Origin: Sporosarcina sp. P13
GTDB lineage: Bacteria > Bacillota > Bacilli > Bacillales_A > Planococcaceae
DNA length: 64,000 nucleotides
Direction: 5' to 3'
Assembly (NCBI RefSeq): GCF_002743055.1
Contig: NZ_PDYM01000008.1
Span: 35,507 to 99,506 of the forward strand
Part shown: piece after piece, positions 8,481-16,580 of the stretch
How positions within the stretch are numbered: the first letter of the stretch is position 1
Layout: every line of letters starts with the position of its first letter
Notes under the pieces: generated by a model
Databases searched by the model: none
Seen by the model: the letters and a program-made list of their open reading frames with translations, nothing else
What the model was told of the DNA's origin: nothing
Translations under genes and position numbers: made by a program

Positions 8481-10301
8481 TCAATATACGTCTCGTTGAT
8501 ATCGCTTGTCTTGAATTAATTGTGTTATGAACTGCTCCGCTTCTTCAAGTGACTTGCCGCCTTCTTGTTGTAGAATTTCTAGCAATGTCGCATGAACGTC
8601 TTTCGCCATGTTTTGCTCGTCTCCACAAACGTAGATCGTTGCACCATCTACAATCCATTGATAAAGTTCTGAACTCGCTTGCTTCATCCGGTGTTGCACA
8701 TAGACCTTTTCATCAGTATCACGAGAGAATGCTACATCAAGACGTGTCAACGCACCGTCCTTCACATAGTTCTGCCACTCCGTTTGATAGTAGAAATCTG
8801 TTACATAGTGCTGTTCACCAAAGAATAGCCAGGACTTACCTTCTGCCCCTGTTTCACTACGCTCTTCAATGAATGATCGGAATGGTGCAATACCTGTTCC
8901 TGGACCAATCATGATGATCGGCGTTTCGGCATTTTCCGGTAGACGGAAGTTATCATTTTTATGAATATAAATCGGTAATGTATCACCCGGCTTAAGGTTT
9001 TCTGCACATTGGATAGAGCAAACGCCTTGACGGTCACGCCCATGCGCTTCATAACGCACGACACCTATAGTTAGATGCACTTCTTCGGGATTTGCTTCTA
9101 AACTGCTTGCGATAGAATACAATCTTGCAGGTAGCTTGCGTAAAATCCCTACAAACTGCTGCTCAGAAGCGGACAAAGGGCCGAAATCAGTCAGTGCATC
9201 TAGTACATCACGACCATCAATATACGCGCGTAACTCCTCGATATTTGCTGGATCCACTAATTGTTTCAGTTGTTCCGATTTTGAGTAATTTGATAATTTT
9301 TCAAGCAATGGTTTTGTCAATACTGTTATTTCAAAATGATTCAATAATGCGATACGTAACGCCCGACGCTCACCTTGCGTATTAATTTCTACAGTTTCTT
9401 CAGGGTTCCATCTCCCCTCTCCTATAATCGCATCAACTAACTCGGAATTATTTTCAGGAAAAATCCCCACACTGTCTCCTGGTTGATACGTTAACCCTGA
9501 GCCTTCCAATGAAAGTTCCAAGTGACGAGTCTCTTTATTGGATCCACGACCATTTAAGTTAATATTCTCCAAAACTTCCGCTTTAAACGGATTCGTTCGT
9601 GAGTATTGTGAAGAAGATGTACTCTCAACAGCTACAGTTGCCGCTGCGGATTGACCGCCTGTTTGAATTTGTAGTGATACTTCTACTGCTGCTAGCCATT
9701 GCGCTGCCGGCTCATCGTAATCTAAATCACAATCAACGCGTGGAGCTAGTGACGTTGCGCCAAGTTCTGATAGTTTCTGATCGAAATCAGCACCTGTCTT
9801 ACAGAAAAACTCATATGAACTATCTCCAAGTGCAAGTACGGAATAATGCAGATGATCCAGCTTTGGTGCACGACGGCCATGTAGGAATTCATATAATGGA
9901 AGCGCTGTGTCAGGTGGATCTCCTTCTCCATGCGTACTAACAACTAATAATAAATGCTCAATTTTCTTCAATGTATTCGGTTTGAAATCACTCATAGATT
10001 GAATAGTTACCTCAAAGGACTGCTCCTTCAACTTCGCAGCTGCACGTTCAGCTACTCCTTGCCCATTTCCTGTTTGTGAACCATACAAAATTGTAATTTC
10101 TTTTACCGAAGTTGGTACTTCTATCACTGGACGTTCTAGCACAGCGACATCTGCACTCGGTGACGACGAAGCCCCCGCACTGACGGCTGTCAAATATCCA
10201 CTTAGCCAACTTTGCTGTGATTTTGTAATACCAGGTAGCAGACGATTGAGCAATTCCACTTGTTCTTCACTAAACGGACTGTTCGTCACTTGTAACGCCA
10301 T
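8481..10301 (-). CDS. cysJ: Sulfite reductase (NADPH) flavoprotein alpha subunit
   Basis: Passes electrons from NADPH through FAD and FMN to CysI. The order is flavodoxin domain (ILYGSQTGNGQG near residue 73, STHGEGDPPDTA near 127), FAD domain (RLYSIASS near 395) and NADPH domain (GPGTGIAPFRSF near 465, ending DKRYQRDVY). I place the start at ATG 10301 (MALQVTNSPF), 8 bases after GAGGGTG, which matches the Bacillus CysJ N-terminus; upstream ATG 10307 and GTG 10310 are also in frame. The protein is 606 residues. Confidence 0.95.
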   Translation of the reverse strand: MALQVTNSPFSEEQVELLNRLLPGITKSQQSWLSGYLTAVSAGASSSPSADVAVLERPVIEVPTSVKEITILYGSQTGNGQGVAERAAAKLKEQSFEVTIQSMSDFKPNTLKKIEHLLLVVSTHGEGDPPDTALPLYEFLHGRRAPKLDHLHYSVLALGDSSYEFFCKTGADFDQKLSELGATSLAPRVDCDLDYDEPAAQWLAAVEVSLQIQTGGQSAAATVAVESTSSSQYSRTNPFKAEVLENINLNGRGSNKETRHLELSLEGSGLTYQPGDSVGIFPENNSELVDAIIGEGRWNPEETVEINTQGERRALRIALLNHFEITVLTKPLLEKLSNYSKSEQLKQLVDPANIEELRAYIDGRDVLDALTDFGPLSASEQQFVGILRKLPARLYSIASSLEANPEEVHLTIGVVRYEAHGRDRQGVCSIQCAENLKPGDTLPIYIHKNDNFRLPENAETPIIMIGPGTGIAPFRSFIEERSETGAEGKSWLFFGEQHYVTDFYYQTEWQNYVKDGALTRLDVAFSRDTDEKVYVQHRMKQASSELYQWIVDGATIYVCGDEQNMAKDVHATLLEILQQEGGKSLEEAEQFITQLIQDKRYQRDVY

Positions 10302-10401
10302 ATTCATCACCCTCGCAAACTATTTTAGTATTCTCTTTTATTATCGTTTCATCAACAGCCGCCTGGCGAGCTTTGACGACAACTATGTTAAAGATGATTT
10401 C

Positions 10402-10454
10402 ATTGTATTATGATTAATCCTATTAGTCAAGTAGGTTTTTAATTGTATAGGATT
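10402..10454 (-). promoter_or_regulatory. Promoter and dyad upstream of cysJI
   Basis: On the minus strand TTGACT (10425-10430), exactly 17 bases, TACAAT (10402-10407): a near-consensus sigmaA promoter. An 8-bp inverted repeat AATCCTAT (10416-10423) / ATAGGATT (10447-10454) brackets the -35. In Bacillus subtilis cysJI is controlled by the LysR-type CysL; that this dyad is such a site is inference. Confidence 0.65.
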
Positions 10455-10476
10455 ATTCACATACTCTTTTGACAGT

Positions 10477-10885
10477 TCAATAATTAGATAAAAACGGCAG
10501 ATAGCGGACGTTACCTTCCATCATTTCACGGTCATTACCGATGGTTACCGATTGGAGAACAGTGGATATCATAAAGGCCGCAACGACACTTAACAGAAGA
10601 ACTGTTACCGCACCTATAAATCCTCATTTACGTTTTTATTGATGATTAGCAGTGTTAAAAACGAGAGGAACGCCATAATAATAAGCAATACTTCTAATTC
10701 CTGTTGTTTCCAAACAGATTCAAATTCTTTTAAAGAATCAATCGCTACCGTATCGTTTCCAAGACAGCATCACTAATAGAAATATAAGGGTCACTATCGT
10801 TCGTTTTAGCAATCACTGGATGGATCGGTAGCAAGAGTAAAGTCAAGTAGAATTTAAAGGATAGTAAAAAAATTTACCGGAATCT
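10477..10885 (-). pseudogene. Decayed small membrane/secreted protein gene
   Basis: The minus strand shows three consecutive good reading stretches in different frames. The first has a signal-like LTLLLLPIHPVIA then KTNDSDPYISISD. After a shift near 10757 comes LKEFESVWKQQ and a membrane segment VLLIIMAFLSFLTLLII, ending at a TAG. A second shift near 10630 leads to VTVLLLSVVAAFMIST and a tail ending SNY at TGA 10477. No start codon remains at the 5' end. Together they would make about 135 residues with a signal sequence and two membrane segments. Function unknown. Confidence 0.6.
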
Positions 10886-10984
10886 TTATTCCAACTAATT
10901 TCCGACTAGAAAAATGGTATTATAGTTGTAACATTACGCGATATATCTCGACTACTAAGTAAAGATATGAAAGGAGGGCTTTAA

Positions 10985-12058
10985 GTGAAAAGAAAGATTA
11001 GCAAGCCGCAGTATACATTTCTAGAAAACGAGTTCAAATTTCTGCAGCAGCAAGGGAAAATGGAACATGAGGATGCTAAAGATATACTGGCTATTTACGA
11101 AACAAAAGAAGCAGCCAACTTTGTCAGAGTACTACTAGTCTTCGGAGCTATACTTGTAGGAATCGGTATATTAAGTTTCATCGCAGGCAACTGGGCTGGA
11201 TTAACACCATTCTTTAAATTCGGATTAATTGTCATAGGGCTTATTCTATTTTACTTAGCTGGCTATAAGTTGGAGGTGAATTACGAAAAAACCGCCCGGA
11301 GTATGTACTATATCGGTGCCGCCATATACGGTGCAGGGATTTTTCTAATTGGCCAAAGTTTCCACCTCCAATATACAGTTTATACAGATTTTCTACTATG
11401 GGGTATCGGAATCTTACCACTTGCTTATTATTTAAGAGATCAGTTGGTAGCTGTATTCGCTAGTGCATTTTTGATTATCTACAGCTTCTCCGCATTCAGT
11501 GCTGACGGCGTCACTCCCTATTGGTTACTTCTATTGATTCCTGCATTGTTTTGGATGAATGAAAAGAGACTTGGAAAAAAAGGTTCTTTATTCATCATGG
11601 GAGTTTTACTAGCTACAGCTTTTATCGTCAACTTATTAGAATCATTTGGAGTAGACGAATGGATTTCCATGTTGCTTGTGTTTGTAGGCGGTGTACTGCT
11701 TGCGTTATTCCCATTCAAACAATACAAACATGAATCTACTTGGATCGGTTCCATCCTTTTCGGCATCACAGGTATCATGCTAACATTCCCATTTTCATGG
11801 AGAGAATTGCCGATTGAAAATACCGCACCTTATATTTTCACCGCCCTATTCGTGATCCTGTTGATTTACTTCTTGAAGAAAGATAGTTTACCTGCCATTC
11901 TTATCACATGTGCGTTAATCTACCGATACTATGCAGATATAACATATGACTTTATGCCAAAATCTCTATTCTTCATCATCGGCGGATTGTTATTTATCGG
12001 ATTTGGTTTCTGGTTTGAAAAATCTCGGCGAGAGACGGTGAAGCGTCATGAAGAATAA
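10985..12058 (+). CDS. DUF2157 multi-pass membrane protein
   Basis: The 357-residue protein has a soluble N-terminal about 40 residues (LENEFKFLQQQGKMEHEDAK), then about ten hydrophobic segments from residue 42 onward and a basic tail. The N-terminal pattern followed by VLLVFGAILVGIGILSFIAGNW is characteristic of DUF2157. Biochemical function is unknown. It starts at GTG, 6 bases after AAAGGAGGG, and overlaps the next gene by 11 bases. DUF2157 genes are commonly found beside GDYXXLXY genes, as here. Confidence 0.85.
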   Translation: MKRKISKPQYTFLENEFKFLQQQGKMEHEDAKDILAIYETKEAANFVRVLLVFGAILVGIGILSFIAGNWAGLTPFFKFGLIVIGLILFYLAGYKLEVNYEKTARSMYYIGAAIYGAGIFLIGQSFHLQYTVYTDFLLWGIGILPLAYYLRDQLVAVFASAFLIIYSFSAFSADGVTPYWLLLLIPALFWMNEKRLGKKGSLFIMGVLLATAFIVNLLESFGVDEWISMLLVFVGGVLLALFPFKQYKHESTWIGSILFGITGIMLTFPFSWRELPIENTAPYIFTALFVILLIYFLKKDSLPAILITCALIYRYYADITYDFMPKSLFFIIGGLLFIGFGFWFEKSRRETVKRHEE

Positions 12059-12590
12059 ACGAAATCTTTTTCTTATCGCGCTGATTGTCCCCATCATACT
12101 TCTCGTATCGATGACATGGAAACCTTTGTGGACGTTGAATAAAGGGGAGACAATTTTATTGGAAACTATTCCTGTCGATCCCCGCGATATATTATACGGG
12201 GATTATGTCAGTTTACGGTTTGCAATAGAAGAGTTTGATAAAGAAGCAATCGACCCTTCACTATTAGAAGAGTTAACATCTAAAAACTCCGGTAATCTAA
12301 CGGTCTATGCTGTTTTGGAACGTCAAGGTAGTGGAGATCTTTTCACCTTAAAAACTGTAACAGCGAATAAGCCGAATGAAGATCTATTCTTGAAGGGAAC
12401 AATGTATTATTACGGAGAACCCTATGATGGTGACCAGACTATCTATTACGCAGACTTCCTCCCCGACCGCTTTTACGTGTCGGAGAATACAGGCATGGAG
12501 TTAGAAAAACTATCACAAAAAGGTCAGTTACTTGCACAAATGAAAGTCAAAGATGGTTTTGCTGTATTACAGGATATCCGTCCCAAATAA
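12048..12590 (+). CDS. GDYXXLXY-domain membrane-anchored protein
   Basis: Starts with a membrane anchor at residues 6-22 (LFLIALIVPIILLVSMT) and carries PVDPRDILYGDYVSLRF, the motif that names the family. The remaining residues are probably outside the membrane (180 in all). Function unknown; it probably works with the overlapping DUF2157 protein. A strong terminator follows. Confidence 0.85.
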   Translation: MKNKRNLFLIALIVPIILLVSMTWKPLWTLNKGETILLETIPVDPRDILYGDYVSLRFAIEEFDKEAIDPSLLEELTSKNSGNLTVYAVLERQGSGDLFTLKTVTANKPNEDLFLKGTMYYYGEPYDGDQTIYYADFLPDRFYVSENTGMELEKLSQKGQLLAQMKVKDGFAVLQDIRPK

Positions 12591-12608
12591 AATACTGATC
12601 CATACCAA

Positions 12609-12655
12609 ACACTCTAGAAGCTTGTGCCGGCCTCTCATCTTCTAGAGTGTTTTTT
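12609..12655 (+). terminator. Terminator after the DUF2157/GDYXXLXY pair
   Basis: ACACTCTAGAAG/CTTCTAGAGTGT, 12-bp perfect stem, followed by TTTTT. Confidence 0.9.
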
Positions 12656-12818
12656 ATTCGTATTCAAATCCTTAATTATTCAACTAGTTCAAAAACTTGT
12701 TAGTAGGTATTTTCTCATGTTGTAATGAAACTGTAATTTCTTTTTATTATATGCACTATTCAAAACGCCTATTTTTGATTATAATTTAACTAATATATAA
12801 AAGGAGCTGTAGCCGACC

Positions 12819-14552
12819 TTGAAGCCTATATCAAAGCTAGCATCTAAGATTCTACTCGTAGTCCTTTTTGTCACGGCAATCGCTGCAGGAGTCACTTGGA
12901 ACTATTTACAAGGAGCTGGTGGAAAAGAAATCTCTTTTGCAGAGATGGAAAAATTGATTGCTTCACATTCCGGTGACTCTTTGTTACTTAACGAAACAGC
13001 AGATGGAACACTTTCTGTCGCAATAGATAATCAAACGTTTATCACAATGGTTCGTCCACAGAGTACATTAGTGGATGATCTAGTGCAAAAATATAATATT
13101 TCTTATCAATATAAAACAGCTAGTTCAGCAAGTGGTTGGATCATTAGCGGTCTTTTGCTCGCTACTATGGTCGCCTTATTTATTCTTCACAAGAAAGGTA
13201 AACTAAATATTGGGGCATCGGGTATGAAACATCAAGCTTCTAAAGCAACACCACTACCCGATGTCACATTGAACGATATCGGTGGATTACCACCGGAAAT
13301 GAAAGATGAAATCCTACAAACTTTGGAGATCTTCAAAAATCCTAAAACCGCTAAAGAAATGTCCATTGAATTACCTAAAGGTATTTTGTTGTATGGACCT
13401 CCCGGAACAGGTAAGACGCTATTAGCGCAAGCCATGGCAAAAGAAATCGGTGCCACATTCTACTCTTCAAGCGGCGCAGCTTTCACCGAATTATTTGTGG
13501 GTGTCGGAGCGTCACGAGTACGGACACTATTCCAAAATGCACGTAAACAAACACCAGCAGTTATCTTTATCGATGAAGTTGATGCGTTGGCGGGTAAACG
13601 GAAAGAACACGGCGGAGACGAAGCTGAAAAGACGTTAACGGAATTACTCGTGCAGTTAGACGGTGGCAAGGACAATGACGGGGTGTTATTTATTGCGGCA
13701 ACGAATAGAAAAGATATGCTGGATGATGCATTCTTGCGTCCTGGGCGTATTGATTTCACGTTCAATGTTCAATTGCCAGATACAAAAGGTCGTCGAGAAA
13801 TTATCGATATCCATACGAATGGTAAAACATTAGCACCAAATGTTGCCGCTTCGTTAGATATGTTAGCAGATAGCACTTCCGGATTTTCAGGTGCAGAAAT
13901 CAGCGGATTATTTGAGACAGCTAGCCGTCGTGCAATTCGTGAAGGCCGTAAACTGATCGAGAAGCATGATTTAGATTTCGCTATTGATCGCACAATCCTT
14001 GGAAATACTGCACGAACATTGAATGATCAAGAGACAAAGCGTCGTGTCGCTATTCATGAATCAGGTCACGCACTCATCGCAGCTATCACTAAACCAGGCT
14101 CCGTGAGAAAAGCTACAATCATCCCAAGAGGTCAAGCGCTTGGCTACGTTGCCCCTATTCAAAAAGAGCTACACTTATCGACTGCCAGTGAACTACTCGA
14201 TCAAGTCAGCATGATCTTAGCAGGCGGAATTGCCGAGCGTCTTTATTTAGGTGAGCATAGTATTGGTGTTGGTGGCGACGTGGAGCAAGCAAAAGACATT
14301 CTAGAACGCATGGTCAATACTGGTCTCTTCCAGGACGGATTTTCACTAATCTTCAACAAAGTCGAAAAAGAAGAGAAAATGCAAATGCTCTTTAACCAAG
14401 CGGCTAAAAAGACTGAGACATTGATCACAGAAAATGCATATCAATTTGAAGAACTAGTTAATGCGCTATATAAGGAAGAAACACTAGAAGGCACAGAGGT
14501 ACAACGGATTGTGGAGTTACCTACTCCTAAAGAAGCAGTAGTATTTATCTGA
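12819..14552 (+). CDS. FtsH-like membrane AAA+ zinc metalloprotease (accessory paralogue)
   Basis: Domain order is that of FtsH: membrane segment 10-28, an extracytoplasmic region of about 80 residues, second membrane segment near 107-125, AAA module and M41 peptidase. Walker A GPPGTGKT is at 193-200, Walker B FIDEVD near 249, FLRPGRIDF gives the arginine finger region, and the zinc motif HESGH is at 413-417. GGIAERLYLG and GGDVEQA complete the M41 signature. At 577 residues it is shorter and more divergent than housekeeping FtsH and lacks the usual sulfur-metabolism/tilS-hpt neighbourhood, so I call it an additional FtsH-type protease. It starts at TTG, with AAGGAG 13 bases upstream; no ATG fits. 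Confidence 0.85.
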   Translation: MKPISKLASKILLVVLFVTAIAAGVTWNYLQGAGGKEISFAEMEKLIASHSGDSLLLNETADGTLSVAIDNQTFITMVRPQSTLVDDLVQKYNISYQYKTASSASGWIISGLLLATMVALFILHKKGKLNIGASGMKHQASKATPLPDVTLNDIGGLPPEMKDEILQTLEIFKNPKTAKEMSIELPKGILLYGPPGTGKTLLAQAMAKEIGATFYSSSGAAFTELFVGVGASRVRTLFQNARKQTPAVIFIDEVDALAGKRKEHGGDEAEKTLTELLVQLDGGKDNDGVLFIAATNRKDMLDDAFLRPGRIDFTFNVQLPDTKGRREIIDIHTNGKTLAPNVAASLDMLADSTSGFSGAEISGLFETASRRAIREGRKLIEKHDLDFAIDRTILGNTARTLNDQETKRRVAIHESGHALIAAITKPGSVRKATIIPRGQALGYVAPIQKELHLSTASELLDQVSMILAGGIAERLYLGEHSIGVGGDVEQAKDILERMVNTGLFQDGFSLIFNKVEKEEKMQMLFNQAAKKTETLITENAYQFEELVNALYKEETLEGTEVQRIVELPTPKEAVVFI

Positions 14553-14651
14553 TGAAATATGAAACAGACAAACTGTTAATAAATAACCCATCTTCTTGCC
14601 AGGTATAATTTCAGAAATTCTGGGCATGGTATAATAAAGGAGGTGGGTCAA

Positions 14652-14807
14652 TTGGCAAAAGACGTATTATGCGAAGTAACGAACTGTAACTTTTGGGAAT
14701 CGGGTAATAAATGTAGTGCAGAAGAAATTAGAGTCGTAACAAGAAAAGGTAAAAAAGCGAGAGACTCTGCTGAAACAGATTGTGAAACGTTCGTTCCTAA
14801 AGTCTGA
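14652..14807 (+). CDS. DUF1540 small cysteine protein
   Basis: A 51-residue protein with four cysteines arranged C-x5-C-x9-C-x(about 24)-C: DVLCEVTNCNFWESGNKC, then AEEIRV and TDCETFV. This is the DUF1540 pattern, a probable small metal-binding protein common in spore formers; function unknown. It starts at TTG 14652 directly after AAAGGAGGTGGG (14637-14647). A TATAAT at 14630-14635 is close to the ribosome binding site. A terminator follows eight bases after the stop. Confidence 0.85.
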   Translation: MAKDVLCEVTNCNFWESGNKCSAEEIRVVTRKGKKARDSAETDCETFVPKV

Positions 14808-14814
14808 TCCACCG

Positions 14815-14850
14815 ATAGACAGCCAAGCAATGATGCTTGGCTGTCTTTTA
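14815..14850. terminator. Bidirectional terminator
   Basis: AGACAGCCAAGCA/TGCTTGGCTGTCT, 13-bp stem with a four-base loop and TTTT. It ends the DUF1540 gene, and its right arm abuts the stop of the convergent EamA gene. Confidence 0.9.
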
Positions 14851-15738
14851 CTTAAGTGCAGGTCGTCGCCTCATAACTTCCCAGTTAACTGCGATGACAC
14901 TCAAAATAGCGACTAGACCACCAATCGTGGATAAACCACTTGGTAACTCTTGCAGCCACACCCAAGCGACTAAAATCGCCACAACAGGCTCTATGTAAAG
15001 TAGACTCGAAACTGCTCCTGCATCCGCAATCGATAATGCTGTAGACCACGTGACATAGGCAATCGTCGCAGGAATTACACCCATATATACAGTAGCTATC
15101 GTTGCTTCAAGCGTAGCCCCTTGAATTTCACCAATTAAATCTGGTGCGAAGTACAGGAATGGTAATGTACCAGCCCAAGTAAAATAGGCTGTCAGTTCAA
15201 TCGGTGTATAGTGTGTAAATAAAGGCTTTTGAAATACAAAGAAGAATGAAGTCGCTATAACAGCCACTAAGATAAACCATGCACCAACAGACACTTCTAC
15301 AGCATCATCCGCACTTCCAATCGTGATCAATGCAACGCCAGCCAAGCCGATAGCCATACCAATCCAACCAAGCGGACTCAGTCGTTCCTTCAAAAAGATC
15401 ACTGCTATAATTGATGTAAAAATCGGTACTGTTGCGATAAACAAGCCCGCCGTGCCAGCAGACACAGTCTGTTCACCATACGTCAAACCAAAATGGTAGA
15501 TACTAATACCTGTCCAACCTAACAATATAATCTTCCAAATATCGCGCCAAGCGGGAAAACGAATTTTCGTTCCCGGCCAAAGCGCATATAAAATAAATAC
15601 TAATGACGCGACCATAAAACGTGTTAATACTAAATGTCCTGGAGAATATCCTCCAAGCAAACTAACACGAATAGCCGCAAAACTTGAACCCCATGCAACG
15701 ACTGTAAATAATCCTAAATATAATGCTTTCCTATTCAT
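14848..15738 (-). CDS. EamA/DMT-superfamily transporter
   Basis: A 296-residue protein with ten hydrophobic segments in two homologous EamA halves (first half ends near SAGTAGLFIATVPIFTSIIAVIFLKERL, second near SLLYIEPVVAILVAWVWLQE). The family exports or imports metabolites such as amino acids; the substrate cannot be told from sequence. I use ATG 15738, six bases after GAGGCAGG; a TTG at 15744 is in frame. Confidence 0.88.
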   Translation of the reverse strand: MNRKALYLGLFTVVAWGSSFAAIRVSLLGGYSPGHLVLTRFMVASLVFILYALWPGTKIRFPAWRDIWKIILLGWTGISIYHFGLTYGEQTVSAGTAGLFIATVPIFTSIIAVIFLKERLSPLGWIGMAIGLAGVALITIGSADDAVEVSVGAWFILVAVIATSFFFVFQKPLFTHYTPIELTAYFTWAGTLPFLYFAPDLIGEIQGATLEATIATVYMGVIPATIAYVTWSTALSIADAGAVSSLLYIEPVVAILVAWVWLQELPSGLSTIGGLVAILSVIAVNWEVMRRRPALK

Positions 15739-15786
15739 AAACAACCTGCCTCTATCTCTAAATACTTTCTATCTGTAGAAGCAAAA

Positions 15787-16194
15787 TTACTTCAGTTTAA
15801 AAGTAGCCGTACAATGTGCTACCATTTCATTATTTTCATTAAACAGTTTTCCTTCTACTAACGCTGTGCTACGACTTCGGTTGATGACAGACGCTTTTGA
15901 ATAGACCGCTTCTTGAACAACGGGCTTTAGAAATTGTGTCGCCATCTGAATAGTCATGACGTCACTTGTACCAAGTGACCTACATAACATACCCATTGTC
16001 GTATCTAAAACTGACATATACATTCCACCATGAATAGTACCACGCACATTATCATATTCTGGACGGTACGGTAAATATAATTCTACATCGCCCTCTTCTA
16101 ACTTTTGCGTTTGCAAGCCTGCAAACTTCCAAAATGGACTCGTCTCAAAATCCTGTCGTACGTTCTCTAAATAGCCAACTGTTGTCTCGCTCAT
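15787..16194 (-). CDS. PaaI-family hotdog thioesterase
   Basis: A 135-residue single hotdog domain. GTIHGGMYMSVLDTTMG is the PaaI/4HBT signature (HGG then the acidic Asp), followed by TIQMATQFLKPV. It probably hydrolyses an acyl-CoA, substrate unknown. It lies 49 bases upstream of the EamA gene in the same direction and could be co-transcribed with it. Confidence 0.88.
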   Translation of the reverse strand: MSETTVGYLENVRQDFETSPFWKFAGLQTQKLEEGDVELYLPYRPEYDNVRGTIHGGMYMSVLDTTMGMLCRSLGTSDVMTIQMATQFLKPVVQEAVYSKASVINRSRSTALVEGKLFNENNEMVAHCTATFKLK

Positions 16195-16323
16195 TCAATT
16201 ACCTCCAAAAGATTATCATATTTACTTTATACCATATCGTAATCACGTTCACAGGACAATTTATTGCGACGTGATTCGTTTACACTACCGCCATTCTTTT
16301 TAATATTTTTAAAGGAAAAAGGT

Positions 16324-16351
16324 TTGTTTTTTTGTCCATTTCATTTATAAT
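16324..16351 (+). promoter_or_regulatory. Probable sigmaA promoter of the polyamine operon
   Basis: TTGTTT (16324-16329), 16 bases, TATAAT (16346-16351). The predicted transcript has a leader of about 220 bases before speD. Confidence 0.65.
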
Positions 16352-16357
16352 GAAGAC

Positions 16358-16580
16358 AATTTCATAAGTTTTTTAATTTAGGAAGAGTAAGACTGTGAGC
16401 ATTTCGTCAACCCAATCACCTGTTATGTAATGGACTAGAGGTATTTCCTCTACACGTTTATATACAAGCGAACAGAGTAAAGGTCTCTCTCCAATCTGTC
16501 ATGTTTGTGTATCTGCATGTCGATTGGAGTGAGACTTTTTTATGCCAATAAAGTTTTAAGATAATAAGAAGAAAGGACGG
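16358..16580 (+). promoter_or_regulatory. speD leader with attenuator-like terminator
   Basis: Between promoter and speD lies no gene but several ordered elements. AGGAAGAG is followed by a possible 11-codon leader frame (GTG 16395 to TAA 16430). Its last codons read ATG-TAA. A small hairpin AGAGG/CCTCT follows (about 16436-16450). An intrinsic terminator ends the leader: GTCTCTCTCCAATC (16483-16496) pairs with GATTGGAGTGAGAC (16522-16535), followed by T6. A terminator upstream of the first gene implies regulated read-through, perhaps by polyamines; I could not find a convincing antiterminator stem. Confidence 0.6.
16483..16541 (+). terminator. Leader terminator upstream of speD
   Basis: 14-bp stem with one mismatch, 25-base loop that can itself pair CATG/CATG, and a T6 tail. 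It lies 40 bases before the speD start and in the same direction. Confidence 0.8.
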
